A stretch of 64,000 nucleotides of DNA from JAHCHG01 sp041394845 (GCA_041394845.1 JAWKHL010000001.1:1054001-1118000); one strand, 5' to 3'; positions 8,734-18,180 are shown, counted from the stretch's first letter. Made by a program: numbers and translations. Notes: generated by a model from the sequence alone, not told the origin.

Positions 8734-9792
8734 TTAATCAATGTCATAGTTTAGATTTTTGGTGCTGAAGGTCGAGGTTAACTTGACCACATTGCTCATG
8801 TTGACGCCATTTTCCCGAATTGAGATCACGGCCGAAACGGTGACATCGATTTGAACGACATCGTTTAAATTCACCTGATCAACCCCGGCGTTGGAAGGGT
8901 CATCAGATACGGTTCCGTCGGTTAAAAGATATTTAATTTGAAAATTTTGGACGTTGTAGGCGATCGGCTGTTGCTGTATCTGCGCCGTGGCCGGTTGACC
9001 CGAATTGTTTCCATAAATGGTCCTAATGAGGGTGCCGTCGGCGGAAACGTGGTAACTAACCCAAATAACCTTTTTGGCCGTCACCCGGTTGGAAAAATCC
9101 ATATCGGCTATTTTGCTCCGGGTGTCGGCCGAACCGGTATAAGGCGCATTGATGTTCAAGGGATCGGCTCCCCCGGTGGCGAAAACCATTGTGCTGGAAT
9201 TGGGAACGCTGGTCACCAAACCGAGAGCGGTCCGGGTTCCGTCGGAAATTAGATAAAGGTCAAAAGGTTGGACATTATAAGCCGCCGCGGCCGGAGTTAA
9301 GATCTTAACTCCCGCTCCGCTGTTATCCTGTACGCTTGAAAGTTCAATCGGGGTTCCGGCGTTAAAATCCATATCCCGGTAGGTAAAGGTAATAACATCG
9401 GTTTTACCTACGGGCAAAAGCGTGTTGGTGTTAATGTCGTTTCCCGAAACGACGCCCGTGATCAGGTCCTGAGAACTATCGGGATCTGCCGGAAGTCCGA
9501 GCCTCAGATTGGTGAGGTTATCCGGGACAAAACCACCGACCCGACTGTAACCGAGTCCGGCGTTTACCGCATCACGTCCCACGGTGTTGAGGGAAAGCCG
9601 CATGTTTTTGATGATTTCGGTCTGGGTGTTGGTGGTGGTTTTTTGAATGGTGCCCATCCGCAAAACTCCGTAAACCGCCCCCATGAAAATCAAAAAAATA
9701 ACCGAGGAAACCATCAATTCGATCAGCGAAAAGCCGGCTTCTCCTTTTCTAATTTCGTTTGTTTTTGTAGTTTGCATATTGAAAAAAATCAT
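8734..9792 (-). CDS. PilW-like prepilin-type protein
   Basis: This is a 352-residue minor pseudopilin. Its prepilin peptidase site is 'GEAGFSLIELMVSSVIF': Gly at -1, Phe at +1, Glu at +5, then the hydrophobic helix. The C-terminal part is beta-rich, as expected for PilW or GspJ. It lies between pilV and pilX, with 23 bases to pilX. An alternative start at 9777 (MQTTKTNEI) is equally possible, since neither start has a clear ribosome site. Minor pilins of this type prime pilus assembly at the inner membrane. Confidence 0.8.
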   Translation of the reverse strand: MIFFNMQTTKTNEIRKGEAGFSLIELMVSSVIFLIFMGAVYGVLRMGTIQKTTTNTQTEIIKNMRLSLNTVGRDAVNAGLGYSRVGGFVPDNLTNLRLGLPADPDSSQDLITGVVSGNDINTNTLLPVGKTDVITFTYRDMDFNAGTPIELSSVQDNSGAGVKILTPAAAAYNVQPFDLYLISDGTRTALGLVTSVPNSSTMVFATGGADPLNINAPYTGSADTRSKIADMDFSNRVTAKKVIWVSYHVSADGTLIRTIYGNNSGQPATAQIQQQPIAYNVQNFQIKYLLTDGTVSDDPSNAGVDQVNLNDVVQIDVTVSAVISIRENGVNMSNVVKLTSTFSTKNLNYDID

Positions 9793-9814
9793 TTAACGAA
9801 AAAGCGCGTATTCA

Positions 9815-10372
9815 TTAATTGTTAAAGGGCAGATCGGCCACAATCGTGTTGATCGTTTCGGTCCGAACCAACTGACCCGTTCTAAAGCGGACGCTGATTT
9901 CTACATTTTTCCTTGCCGGATCGGGCGAACCATTGATAATCACGTTGGTGATGGTGATCTTTCTTTCGAAACCGACCATTTCCGGACTCGAATTGGTGTA
10001 AGTTCCAACGGTGCAATTGGTTCCGGTGGCACAGGCGTCATCGGCCGTTCCGTGAATCCCATCCAACCCGCCGCTTTCCCGAATCGGCGTCCATCCCGAA
10101 ACAAAAATTCCAGCCGGAGTCCCGGCGGTGTTGTTGTCGATGGCGCTCCAATTGTTGAGCGGGTTGTTGTTTCTGAGGTCGCGGGCGGCGAAAATTGATT
10201 CCAAAGCCGAGGATGTAATTTGCCGGGCGGTGTTTCGGCTGTCGGATTCCTTTGCTCTCAACATGGCCAAAGAAATGGCGGAAAGCATGGCCAAAATACC
10301 GATCGTCATTATCAGGATGGCAACGATCACCTCAACGTAACTGAAACCCTGTTCATTTTTAAAAATTTTCAT
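9815..10372 (-). CDS. PilV-like prepilin-type protein
   Basis: This is a 185-residue minor pseudopilin with 'NEQGFSYVEVIVAILIMTIG' (cleavage after Gly, Glu at +5, hydrophobic helix), matching PilV/GspI. A longer frame goes back to 10480 but would overlap fimT. I chose ATG 10372 because it lies directly before the prepilin leader and has AAGG just upstream. It is the second gene of the minor pilin operon, between fimT and pilW. Confidence 0.82.
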   Translation of the reverse strand: MKIFKNEQGFSYVEVIVAILIMTIGILAMLSAISLAMLRAKESDSRNTARQITSSALESIFAARDLRNNNPLNNWSAIDNNTAGTPAGIFVSGWTPIRESGGLDGIHGTADDACATGTNCTVGTYTNSSPEMVGFERKITITNVIINGSPDPARKNVEISVRFRTGQLVRTETINTIVADLPFNN

Positions 10373-10431
10373 AACCTTATTTTGTGTGAATTGGTTTTTT
10401 CTAAATAAGAAAGTTAATTTTGCCATTTGGA

Positions 10432-11124
10432 TCACTTTGTCCAATTTGAACAAGAAGTTCCGGAAAGGTTGCATTTCCACATTCTGGTCAAGCCAGTACT
10501 TCCCAAAACCGTTACGGCCCTGATCGTATTTCCGACCGACGGATTGGCCGAACCGTCATTCGGATATTTTGACCAGACATAAACGGTTGCTCCGGTTACA
10601 ACCGCACCCGAACCCCAACCGTTGGTCCCCGCATTGGTAACGGTGCCGTTGCGGATGAATCTAAAGGTTGCAACAAAATCCCCGGCGCTTAACGGATGCG
10701 TGCTGCTTGCAAAAGTGGCCACCGGAACCGGGGAAAGCTCGGTCGGGGAACCGCTGGCATTTGAAGGAAGACTTCCGATATAAACCCCGTCGTTACTGTA
10801 ATTGACAAACTTGATTACTTTGTCATCGGAGGCGTCCCCCGGCCCCAATTCATCTATCAGTCGAATGACGCGTTTGGTGGCATTGATCTCCACCCGGTGG
10901 GTCGTTCTTTGACTAAGGGCCCGTTGACGGGCTTCCTGAAAGAGGTCTGAAATCTGAAGAGCCTGAGTTTCGGCCGCACCGCTTTTCGAAGAAGAAAAAG
11001 TCATTACGGTTACAACGCTAAAAATTGCGATAATGGCAAAAACCACAATCATTTCGGCAATTGAAAAACCGTCTTCGGCCTGAAATCGTTGTTTTAAACC
11101 GCTTTTTTTAATCTGTTTGTTCAT
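10432..11124 (-). CDS. FimT/GspH-like prepilin-type protein
   Basis: This is a 230-residue minor pseudopilin. The leader is 'QAEDGFSIAEMIVVFAIIAI' with Gly/Phe cleavage and Glu at +5. The first about 100 residues after the helix follow the GspH/FimT pattern, including 'LFQEARQRALSQRTTHRVEI'. It is the first gene of the operon, so its promoter must lie in 11125-11485. FimT, PilV, PilW and PilX together form the initiation complex of a type IV pilus. The motor and main pilin genes are not in the window. Confidence 0.83.
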   Translation of the reverse strand: MNKQIKKSGLKQRFQAEDGFSIAEMIVVFAIIAIFSVVTVMTFSSSKSGAAETQALQISDLFQEARQRALSQRTTHRVEINATKRVIRLIDELGPGDASDDKVIKFVNYSNDGVYIGSLPSNASGSPTELSPVPVATFASSTHPLSAGDFVATFRFIRNGTVTNAGTNGWGSGAVVTGATVYVWSKYPNDGSANPSVGNTIRAVTVLGSTGLTRMWKCNLSGTSCSNWTK

Positions 11125-11485
11125 ACTTTGAAGACCAATCGTTTGTTTACTGAATATAGATGGAAAACACCATTAATAAAATAACAAAAAGTTTTAACAA
11201 ATGTCAACACAAATAAAGTTTGAGTTTTTCGTTTATTTTCTAAAATTTGGGTTGTTTGCGTTTGGTTGTTTTATTTGGTCTTTGGTGAAGAAAGGCTAAA
11301 ATTTTAGTAATTTTTTGAAAAAAGTTTTTTTGTCCCGGAGTTGGATCGAAGTTTTTATTTCCCCGAAAAAAATAATTCGGGCTTTTCCCGTTTTAATTAA
11401 TCTTTATTTAACAGGGTATTTAATATAAAATGACACCATTAAAGTTTTGACGCTCTCCTGTTTTTTTTGTTGATTTTATTAAAAT
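11125..11485. other. AT-rich divergent promoter region (fimT / FHA protein)
   Basis: These 361 bases carry no credible ORF. They are strongly AT-rich and must hold divergent promoters for the pilin operon and for the FHA-PBP-SEDS operon. Candidate -10 boxes occur (for example TAATATAAAAT near 11420), but no convincing -35/-10 pair was found. The ATG at 11486 has no recognisable ribosome site. Confidence 0.5.
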
Positions 11486-12673
11486 ATGGCAGAAAACAAA
11501 GCCCTTGAAAGAAAAAAAACATTCTCCATTGATTGGTTGCTGAAGGGGATTTTGACCAAATTCGGAGAAACCTTTGATCGGCTAACGGGCAGAAACTGGA
11601 AACCCTCAAGCAGTTTGGCAACAAGTGAGTTGATTGAAAAACTAAAACAATTGCTTGATGCCGAGGCGAGGGAGGATAAAAATAAAGGTAAATTTGTACC
11701 GCATTACATAATGTTGAAGATGCAATGGGATAAATTTTCAACCGATTCCGAAAAATCCATCGAAATTTTAAGGAATGAACTTCACGTCGCCGCCATCGAT
11801 CACATTAATGACAAAAGATATTACACCTACCAACCCATCGAATTGGAGATCAAACCCGATTATTTTACCGATGGTGTAAAACTGCTGGCGGGTTTTAACA
11901 AAATTGACGAAACCGATTTCGACGCCGAGGTCAATCTTTCGGTTCCAAATCTTTTGGATGACAAACCACAATCTGCGACCACAGCGCTTCCGGAACCGGA
12001 AAAGCACTTGTACTCGGTAAAATTCGCGATAAAGGGCAAAGAAAAGGAAATTGAAATCGGTTTTTTACCTGGGGACCGAAAAAGCGTCGGCCGGTCAAGG
12101 GAAAATGATATTGCCTTAGAGGACAACAGCGTTTCCAAGGTTCACGCCGCTCTGGTTTTCAACAGCCTGAATAATTTGGTTGTCGCCGACACGGGATCGA
12201 CCAACGGAACTTTCATCAACGAGGGGCGTATTGCCTATGGCAGGGCTTATCCGGTTGAGAACGGCGATGTTCTAAAGTTCGGTTCGGTGGAAATGGTAAT
12301 TCATAAGATTGCGCCGGAGATCGAAGAAAACCAGTTTGAGGAGGAGAGTGGTGAAATTCCCAAAACCGAAGAATTTGGCCAATTTTCACATTCGAAAACC
12401 TTTGAATCGGACGAAACTCCAACCCCCGTTTTGTCAGAAAATTCCTCCCCCGGATTTAACACCACGGAAATTTTCTCGGGGCGGATTGGCGAAGAGGTCA
12501 ACCAAAATAAAACTGGTTCAAATGAACCGTTTATAAAAAAGGAGGACGAATTTTCCGACTCTCTGGTGTTTGATGAGAGGGAATTGACCGAACTGAAAAG
12601 CCCATCGGAGGAAACTGCCGAACCGGAAAAAACCCAACCCGGAATTGTTTTGGATTTCGGGGAAAACAGTTAG
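11486..12673 (+). CDS. FHA-domain protein, second FhaA-like paralogue
   Basis: This is a 395-residue cytoplasmic protein. Residues about 45-135 resemble the DUF3662-type domain of FhaA ('FVPHYIMLKMQWDKFS'), and an FHA domain covers about 185-275. It has canonical phosphothreonine-binding motifs: 'VGRSRENDIALED', 'SVSKVHAALV' and 'DTGSTNGTFINEG'. A long acidic, disordered tail rich in Glu, Ser and Thr follows and is a plausible kinase target. It begins the operon with the PBP (17 bases downstream), SEDS protein and, further on, PP2C. Unlike the paralogue at 3121-4131, its FHA loop is intact. It likely recruits phosphorylated partners to the wall synthase. Confidence 0.87.
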   Translation: MAENKALERKKTFSIDWLLKGILTKFGETFDRLTGRNWKPSSSLATSELIEKLKQLLDAEAREDKNKGKFVPHYIMLKMQWDKFSTDSEKSIEILRNELHVAAIDHINDKRYYTYQPIELEIKPDYFTDGVKLLAGFNKIDETDFDAEVNLSVPNLLDDKPQSATTALPEPEKHLYSVKFAIKGKEKEIEIGFLPGDRKSVGRSRENDIALEDNSVSKVHAALVFNSLNNLVVADTGSTNGTFINEGRIAYGRAYPVENGDVLKFGSVEMVIHKIAPEIEENQFEEESGEIPKTEEFGQFSHSKTFESDETPTPVLSENSSPGFNTTEIFSGRIGEEVNQNKTGSNEPFIKKEDEFSDSLVFDERELTELKSPSEETAEPEKTQPGIVLDFGENS

Positions 12674-12690
12674 CTGGAATGAAAATTTGA

Positions 12691-14577
12691 ATGCTTTTTT
12701 TTCTGTTACAAATTGATTGGGAGAAACTCCGCCCGGAAAACATTTTCGGGCGGCAGATTTTAGAAAGGACGCCAGCCGGGCTTTCACTGGTTTATCTGAT
12801 CGGGATCTCGGTCCTGGTTTTTTTCCTAATACTTTCTTTTTTCGGGAAATATCGTTTCAAATTCGCCTTTGAGCAAAATCTTTCGAAAGAAGTAAAGAAA
12901 AAACTGACAACCACCTTGGCCAACCGAAGTCTCCGGATCTGGCAGGTCGTTTTTTTCGGACTGGCATTTTTCGTTTACGGATTTCACGTTTACTGGACTT
13001 ATTTCGCCGACGAGTCGAACGAGCAATTTCAAGCCGTAAGTTACAAGGACCTCAGGACAAGAAGGATCATGGCGGCCAATTTGCGCGGTTGGATGTTGGA
13101 CCGTTCGGGTAAACTTGGGAACGCGCTCGCCTATTACAAACTCGATTCTTCCGGGGATATTTCCCGGGCCTTTTCGCTCGAAAGGGAGATGGCACACATT
13201 TTGGGAACCGAAAGGGGAACGCCCGGTTTGGAAAGAACGATCTACAAAAAAATTGACGAAAAAACTCCGGAGGCCTGGGAGATTTTAACCAAAATCAAAA
13301 AGCCGGAAGATGACCAGCGGGACGTGATCGTTACAATCGACCGGGACCTTCAGGCTTTTGTGGCTCAACAGTTGGAAGGAAAGACCGGGGCGATCGTGGT
13401 TTTAAATCCGCAGACCGGCGATGTCCTGGCGATGTATTCCAATCCCTCTTTCAATCTGAGTCAGGCCCAATCGCTTGACGATTGGTTGAAGCTGGAGGGA
13501 AACAAACGGGACAAACCGCTTCTCAACCGGGCGACAAGAGAGTATTACGTCCCCGGTTCCACCTTTAAAACCTTCACCATGGTGGCGGCTTTTCGGACCG
13601 GAAGACAAAACCTGACCTTTACCAGTTTGCCCGGAGGTTTTGTGCCCTTCCGCGGGTCGCGGGCAATAACCGATGCCAACGGCGGATGCGAACCGCCCTA
13701 CGGTTGCACGACCCTTAATATAGCCCAGGCGTTCGAGGCATCAAGCAACCAGTACTTTTCACAGATGGCAGTCGAACTCGGACGCGAAAGGATGCGCGAA
13801 ACCGCCGGGAAATTCGGGATGTTGGCGGTCGACACTCCTGAAGAAGCGTTACAAAACAAGTTTTACTCGGATATTTGGAACGCCAGCGAGGAAAGGATCA
13901 AAAATGCCCTGGCCCTTGAACAGGCCACACTTGTAACCGGAAAGGACATTTCCGCCTACGATCTGGCATTGGAAGGAATGGGGCAGGGTTATGCCGGACA
14001 AATGACCCCTTTTCAAATGGCTCTGGTTGCTTCCGCCCCGGCAAATTTGCAGGGAAATTTAATGAAACCCCGGATCGAGTTTAACCAAAAACCGGAGGTT
14101 TATTCATCACTTTTGTCACCACAGGCCGCGGCTCAGGTTAGAAGCATTATGGGTCTGGTTACGGAAGGTAGCGGTGGTACCGCAACCAGAGTGTTCGCCC
14201 GGGTTCGTTCGGCCGGGATTCGTTCGGGCGGGAAAACCGGAACGGCCGAGAAACTGGCCCCGGTTTACGATAAAAAAACCGGGAAACTAAAAACTCTTAC
14301 CAAGAAAAGAAGAAACCAAGCCGGAGAACTTGAGGAATATCAGGTTCCGCAAATGTATGAAAGAACGGACAGTTGGTATATTTCAATCGCACCTCTGGAA
14401 AATCCCCAACTGGCAATCGCGGTCGTGGTCGAGGGCGGTGGTTACGGCGCTTCGACGGCCGCACCGATAGCCGCCAATATTGTTTTGAAAGCAAGGGATC
14501 TGGGGCTTTTGGGAGAAAAATACACCCCCAAAGTAAAACCGACTGAAACCAAGCGGCAAACGAAGAAAAGAAAGTGA
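12691..14577 (+). CDS. class B penicillin-binding protein (PbpA/FtsI type transpeptidase)
   Basis: This 628-residue peptidoglycan D,D-transpeptidase works in the periplasm. The three penicillin-binding motifs are present: SxxK 'STFK' (Ser290, Lys293), SxN 'SSN' (351-353) and KTG 'GGKTGTAE' (515-517). The N-terminus is unusual. About 30 soluble residues precede a first membrane helix (about 33-52), and a second helix lies at about 84-106 before the extracytoplasmic part, whereas class B PBPs normally have one. The pedestal domain is short, as in actinobacterial PbpA. The start at 12691 follows the FHA gene by 17 bases, and the SEDS gene follows at 14601. SEDS-PBP pairs form the polymerase/cross-linker unit of the elongasome or divisome. 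Confidence 0.92.
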   Translation: MLFFLLQIDWEKLRPENIFGRQILERTPAGLSLVYLIGISVLVFFLILSFFGKYRFKFAFEQNLSKEVKKKLTTTLANRSLRIWQVVFFGLAFFVYGFHVYWTYFADESNEQFQAVSYKDLRTRRIMAANLRGWMLDRSGKLGNALAYYKLDSSGDISRAFSLEREMAHILGTERGTPGLERTIYKKIDEKTPEAWEILTKIKKPEDDQRDVIVTIDRDLQAFVAQQLEGKTGAIVVLNPQTGDVLAMYSNPSFNLSQAQSLDDWLKLEGNKRDKPLLNRATREYYVPGSTFKTFTMVAAFRTGRQNLTFTSLPGGFVPFRGSRAITDANGGCEPPYGCTTLNIAQAFEASSNQYFSQMAVELGRERMRETAGKFGMLAVDTPEEALQNKFYSDIWNASEERIKNALALEQATLVTGKDISAYDLALEGMGQGYAGQMTPFQMALVASAPANLQGNLMKPRIEFNQKPEVYSSLLSPQAAAQVRSIMGLVTEGSGGTATRVFARVRSAGIRSGGKTGTAEKLAPVYDKKTGKLKTLTKKRRNQAGELEEYQVPQMYERTDSWYISIAPLENPQLAIAVVVEGGGYGASTAAPIAANIVLKARDLGLLGEKYTPKVKPTETKRQTKKRK

Positions 14578-14600
14578 GAGGGATCAAGAATAAAAAATAA

Positions 14601-16265
14601 ATGAAAAGCCGGGCCTCGACACATTTTTTGATTTTGGTTTTGATCACCGTTTTAACGGCGATCGGTCATTATTCCATTTATTACGGAGCCCTGATCCGCG
14701 GTTATGAAACATCTTGGGTTACCGCTTGGCGCAACATCGGTCTCCTTCTGGTCCTGACTTTTTTGCCGGTGATTCTTTCCAGAGTGGCCAAGTACAAGGG
14801 AAACTGGACTCTGTACACCTCCGCCGTTTTGCTTTTTTCGATCGGACTGACGGCTCAATACCGCTTGTTTTCCGACCCCGAATACACCTCCCGGAAAGAC
14901 AAGGCGGAAGCCAGGCAGGCAAAAATAAAAACCCTGCAATTGCACTACATCCAGGAAAATTATTCGGCCGAAAAAAAACAAATGATGGGTTTGCCCGCCA
15001 CCCCGCCCTCCCCGGTTGACCTTTCCGCCGAAACGCCCCGGCCGGCCAATGAAGATTTGACCGATGTGTTTCTTTCCGGAAAAACGATCATTCCCCTGTT
15101 CTCCTTTTGCTGTTTGGTTTTGGCCATCGTTTTGATGCGACGGGATGACGTGCTTTCGATCCTCCAGAAAAACGGTTTTCTAATTGTCCTTTTAACCCTG
15201 ATCCCCCTTTTGTTGGCGGCGATTACTTCGAGGGCCGGAAAATCGATCGGCAATATGACCCCCTGGGAGCCATCCAAAATTCCTTTTTTGATCGGTTTTG
15301 CCGCCATTCTGGCCGTTTTATACAAAAATCTGGCCCGCACCTATTGGGGGATTCCAAGGGCCAAAGACGTCGTCCCACTGGTGTTTATGGCAATTTTGCC
15401 CTTTGTTCCCTTCTTCGTTTTGAAGGATTTCGGGCAAATGATGGTTTTCAGTTCGGTTTACGCCACGCTTTATCTGATCGCCGTCAGAAGGCTTCCCCAA
15501 AGGTTTGTATTGGTCGGAAGCGTTTTGCTTTTGGTCAGCGTTCTGGTCGTCGGCGCTTTGCCCCTGAAAACGCAGGAGAAGATCCCGCTTCTTCCAAGTT
15601 TGGCCAATCCGGTGAAAAAAGTTCTTCCCGATCGGATTCAGCAAAGATTTCATTTGTGGCTTGACGGATTTAATCCACCGACGCCGGAAACCGATTGGTG
15701 GAAGAACGATTATGACCGGTATTATCAGGATCTCGTCAAAAAAGACCCGGATCTGCCCGAATTGCTTGAACAAGATCCGAACTTGCAGAAGTCGATCAAT
15801 GTCGATGCCTGGTTCGACATACTTGCCTTCCAGCCCGCTCAGGCGACTTTCGGCATTGCCTCGGGGGGAACAACCGGCCGGGGGCTCGGCCTCGGTTTTG
15901 TCGAACTGATCCCGGTGGCCGATTCCGATTATATTTACGCCGCAATTGCCGAAGAACTTGGACTTTTTGGCGGTTTATTGATAATCTTTGCGCTGTTAAT
16001 CTTTGTCAACGCGGGAGTCAGAACCGCTTTGGATGCAAGAGATATGTTCAGCAAATTGTGTTCGGTCGGCCTTTCAGCCTTTATCGGCTTTCAGGCCCTG
16101 GTCAACATGGGGGGAATAACCCGGGCTTTGCCGATGACGGGTATCACTCTTCCATTTGTCAGCCACGGCGGATTCAGTCTGATCACAAGTTTTGTCATGC
16201 TCGGTATGCTGATGGCTTTTTCCCATCGAAATGCCGTTGATAATGAACTGAGCCAGGTTTCCTAA
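14601..16265 (+). CDS. SEDS family peptidoglycan glycosyltransferase (RodA/FtsW)
   Basis: This 554-residue polytopic membrane protein polymerises lipid II. The conserved C-terminal half is clear: 'GRGLGLGFVELIPVADSDYI', 'AIAEELGLFGG', 'VNMGGITRALPMTGITLPF', 'SHGGFSLITSF'. It is longer than usual RodA (about 370-400 residues) because of two inserts: about 75 residues around 90-165 (charged, Pro-rich) and a large extracytoplasmic loop around 330-405 rich in Asp, Pro and Trp. The second insert lies just before the catalytic 'GGTTGRGLG' region. It pairs with the PBP 23 bases upstream. RodA and FtsW cannot be told apart from this alone. Gene order favours RodA, as in actinobacterial rodA-pbpA. Confidence 0.9.
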   Translation: MKSRASTHFLILVLITVLTAIGHYSIYYGALIRGYETSWVTAWRNIGLLLVLTFLPVILSRVAKYKGNWTLYTSAVLLFSIGLTAQYRLFSDPEYTSRKDKAEARQAKIKTLQLHYIQENYSAEKKQMMGLPATPPSPVDLSAETPRPANEDLTDVFLSGKTIIPLFSFCCLVLAIVLMRRDDVLSILQKNGFLIVLLTLIPLLLAAITSRAGKSIGNMTPWEPSKIPFLIGFAAILAVLYKNLARTYWGIPRAKDVVPLVFMAILPFVPFFVLKDFGQMMVFSSVYATLYLIAVRRLPQRFVLVGSVLLLVSVLVVGALPLKTQEKIPLLPSLANPVKKVLPDRIQQRFHLWLDGFNPPTPETDWWKNDYDRYYQDLVKKDPDLPELLEQDPNLQKSINVDAWFDILAFQPAQATFGIASGGTTGRGLGLGFVELIPVADSDYIYAAIAEELGLFGGLLIIFALLIFVNAGVRTALDARDMFSKLCSVGLSAFIGFQALVNMGGITRALPMTGITLPFVSHGGFSLITSFVMLGMLMAFSHRNAVDNELSQVS

Positions 16266-16376
16266 AACCGGCCTTCCCAATTGTTTTTTCTACCCAAACG
16301 CTTGGCATTCTGCAATTTAGGTTCTATTCTGAAACTGTTACAAATTCATTTTTTTTTAGAAAAGTGGAGAAATTAA

Positions 16377-18134
16377 ATGACGGAAAATAATTTTAAAGTT
16401 GATTCTGCGGCGATCACCGATAAAGGGTTGAGCCAAAAACGTCCACAAAACGAGGATTCATATCTTGAATTAAATCTTAGGGGCCTTTTTGCCGTGGCGG
16501 ATGGTGTCGGTGGCGCTCAGGCGGGAGACGTGGCTTCACAAATGGCGGTGGAGATTCTGGCCGAGGCCTTTACCAACACTCGCCCCAATGAGGATGCCGA
16601 AGAAGTGATGAAAATGGCGATCGAGAAGGCGAACCAGGCAATTTATCAAATGTCCCGGGATCTGCCACAGCTTTCGACCATGGCCACCACCATCGTTGCA
16701 TTGCATTTAGCGGGAAATATCGCCACCATCGGGCATGTGGGAGATTCGAGGCTTTATATGCTGGATGGAAACGGCAACCTCTACCGGAAAACCGATGATC
16801 ATTCCGTGGTTGAAGAGGAGGTCAGGGCGGGTCGAATGACAGTGGCTCAGGCGGCCAACCATCCCAGTCGAAATATTATTTCCCGGGCGCTCGGGGCCGA
16901 GGATTCCGTCGAGGTCGAACTGAAAACCATCATGTTCGAACCAAACACCAAATTTTTACTATGTTCCGACGGAATCACCCGACACATCAATGATTTTGAG
17001 TTGAGAGATTTCCTGATTGCGGCGGAAAATCCTCAGGTGACCTGTCAAAAAATGAAAGACCTTTGTTTCGAACGCGGGGCCGAGGACAATCTGACGGCTG
17101 TTATCGCCAGCGTCTCCGGGGCGGTTGAAAGGATGGACCCGGAAACTCAAATGCCGTTTGTTCCCGAGATCGAGGAAGCAACGGTCGCAACCGTCCGGTC
17201 CCCGGAAAACAATTTGCCGGACACCCCCAACATTTTGGATTTGGGGCTTGATCTCGGTTCGGAAATCCCGACTCAACAATTGAGGCGACCTGCGAATGAT
17301 GAACTTCCTCCGATCGAATTGGAGGTTGAGGGGGAAATTCCGGCTTTAGACCTTTTGCCAGAGGTGGGACAAAATGGTCCGGCCCCGGTTTCACCGGAAA
17401 CTTTAATTTCTGAAGCCGACACCTCAATTTCTGAAGCCGACACCTCGGAATTTGTTTTCGAAGAGCCGATTCAAGGTGAACCTCAACAATTTGAGCCTTC
17501 GGTCGAGGAAATTGAACCGGAGCCCCTTGCTCCAGTTCAGTCCTTTCCGGAAGTTTCGCCTCCGGTTCCGCCTCCCACCGTTAAGGAATACGAGGCCCGA
17601 AACTACGAGGTGAGTGAGGGCAACAATTCGACCTTCGTTTCCAAATTTTTACCGGGAATTTTTATGTTCTTTATCGGCGCGATCATCGGCGCGGGAATTC
17701 TTTATGTCATTATGCAACTCGGTTCAACCGAAACGCCCCAACCCCAACTTCCGGCGAAGTCCCAGAACATCGTTTTCGAGGAATTTGAGCAGACCCGGCG
17801 GGATGTCGATGATAACCCCGAGGCCTTTATTAAAAGTCTGGAAAACGCTCAGGGGAAAAGCGTTGAAGATCAATACCTACTGGGCCGGGCTTATATGCTG
17901 ATGGGGGATTTTCCAAAAGCAAAAACGGCCCTCGAAGATGCGAAAAACAGATTGGGTGAGGCCAATGAACAAAATGACACGGTAATGGCGGATGACATTG
18001 CGGCCTATTTGGCAATTATCGAGAATGAATCCTCTCAAAAATTCTTTAACGAAGAATTAAAAAGGCTGAATAAGGACGAAAACGGGGAAAATCCGGGTGC
18101 GGCGGAATCTCCGGCTGCCAGCCCCGGACAGTAA
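16377..18134 (+). CDS. PP2C-type protein phosphatase with membrane helix and periplasmic tail
   Basis: This is a 585-residue metal-dependent Ser/Thr phosphatase. The PP2C domain is at about 7-245 with metal-binding motifs 'NEDSYLE', 'AVADGVGGAQAGD', 'GHVGDSRLY', 'LCSDGITRHI' and 'GAEDNLTAVI'. A long acidic Pro/Glu-rich linker, one membrane helix (about 424-447) and a helical C-terminal part with one TPR-like pair ('YLLGRAYMLMGDFPKAKTAL') follow. This layout matches PstP of actinobacteria, which reverses PknA/PknB phosphorylation. It sits 111 bases after the SEDS gene and most likely opposes the kinase at 4150-5673. A 21-base tandem duplication adds seven linker residues at 17405-17446. Confidence 0.9.
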   Translation: MTENNFKVDSAAITDKGLSQKRPQNEDSYLELNLRGLFAVADGVGGAQAGDVASQMAVEILAEAFTNTRPNEDAEEVMKMAIEKANQAIYQMSRDLPQLSTMATTIVALHLAGNIATIGHVGDSRLYMLDGNGNLYRKTDDHSVVEEEVRAGRMTVAQAANHPSRNIISRALGAEDSVEVELKTIMFEPNTKFLLCSDGITRHINDFELRDFLIAAENPQVTCQKMKDLCFERGAEDNLTAVIASVSGAVERMDPETQMPFVPEIEEATVATVRSPENNLPDTPNILDLGLDLGSEIPTQQLRRPANDELPPIELEVEGEIPALDLLPEVGQNGPAPVSPETLISEADTSISEADTSEFVFEEPIQGEPQQFEPSVEEIEPEPLAPVQSFPEVSPPVPPPTVKEYEARNYEVSEGNNSTFVSKFLPGIFMFFIGAIIGAGILYVIMQLGSTETPQPQLPAKSQNIVFEEFEQTRRDVDDNPEAFIKSLENAQGKSVEDQYLLGRAYMLMGDFPKAKTALEDAKNRLGEANEQNDTVMADDIAAYLAIIENESSQKFFNEELKRLNKDENGENPGAAESPAASPGQ

Positions 18135-18146
18135 ACTCTTTTCTGT

Positions 18147-18180
18147 AAAAGGCAAAACTCAGGCAGAGTTTTGCCTTTTT
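18147..18180. terminator. bidirectional intrinsic terminator
   Basis: A 14-bp perfect stem AAAAGGCAAAACTC / GAGTTTTGCCTTTT has a 5-base loop and T/A runs on both sides. It lies after the PP2C gene, and the last codons of the convergent SpoU methyltransferase gene are inside the hairpin. Confidence 0.88.
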
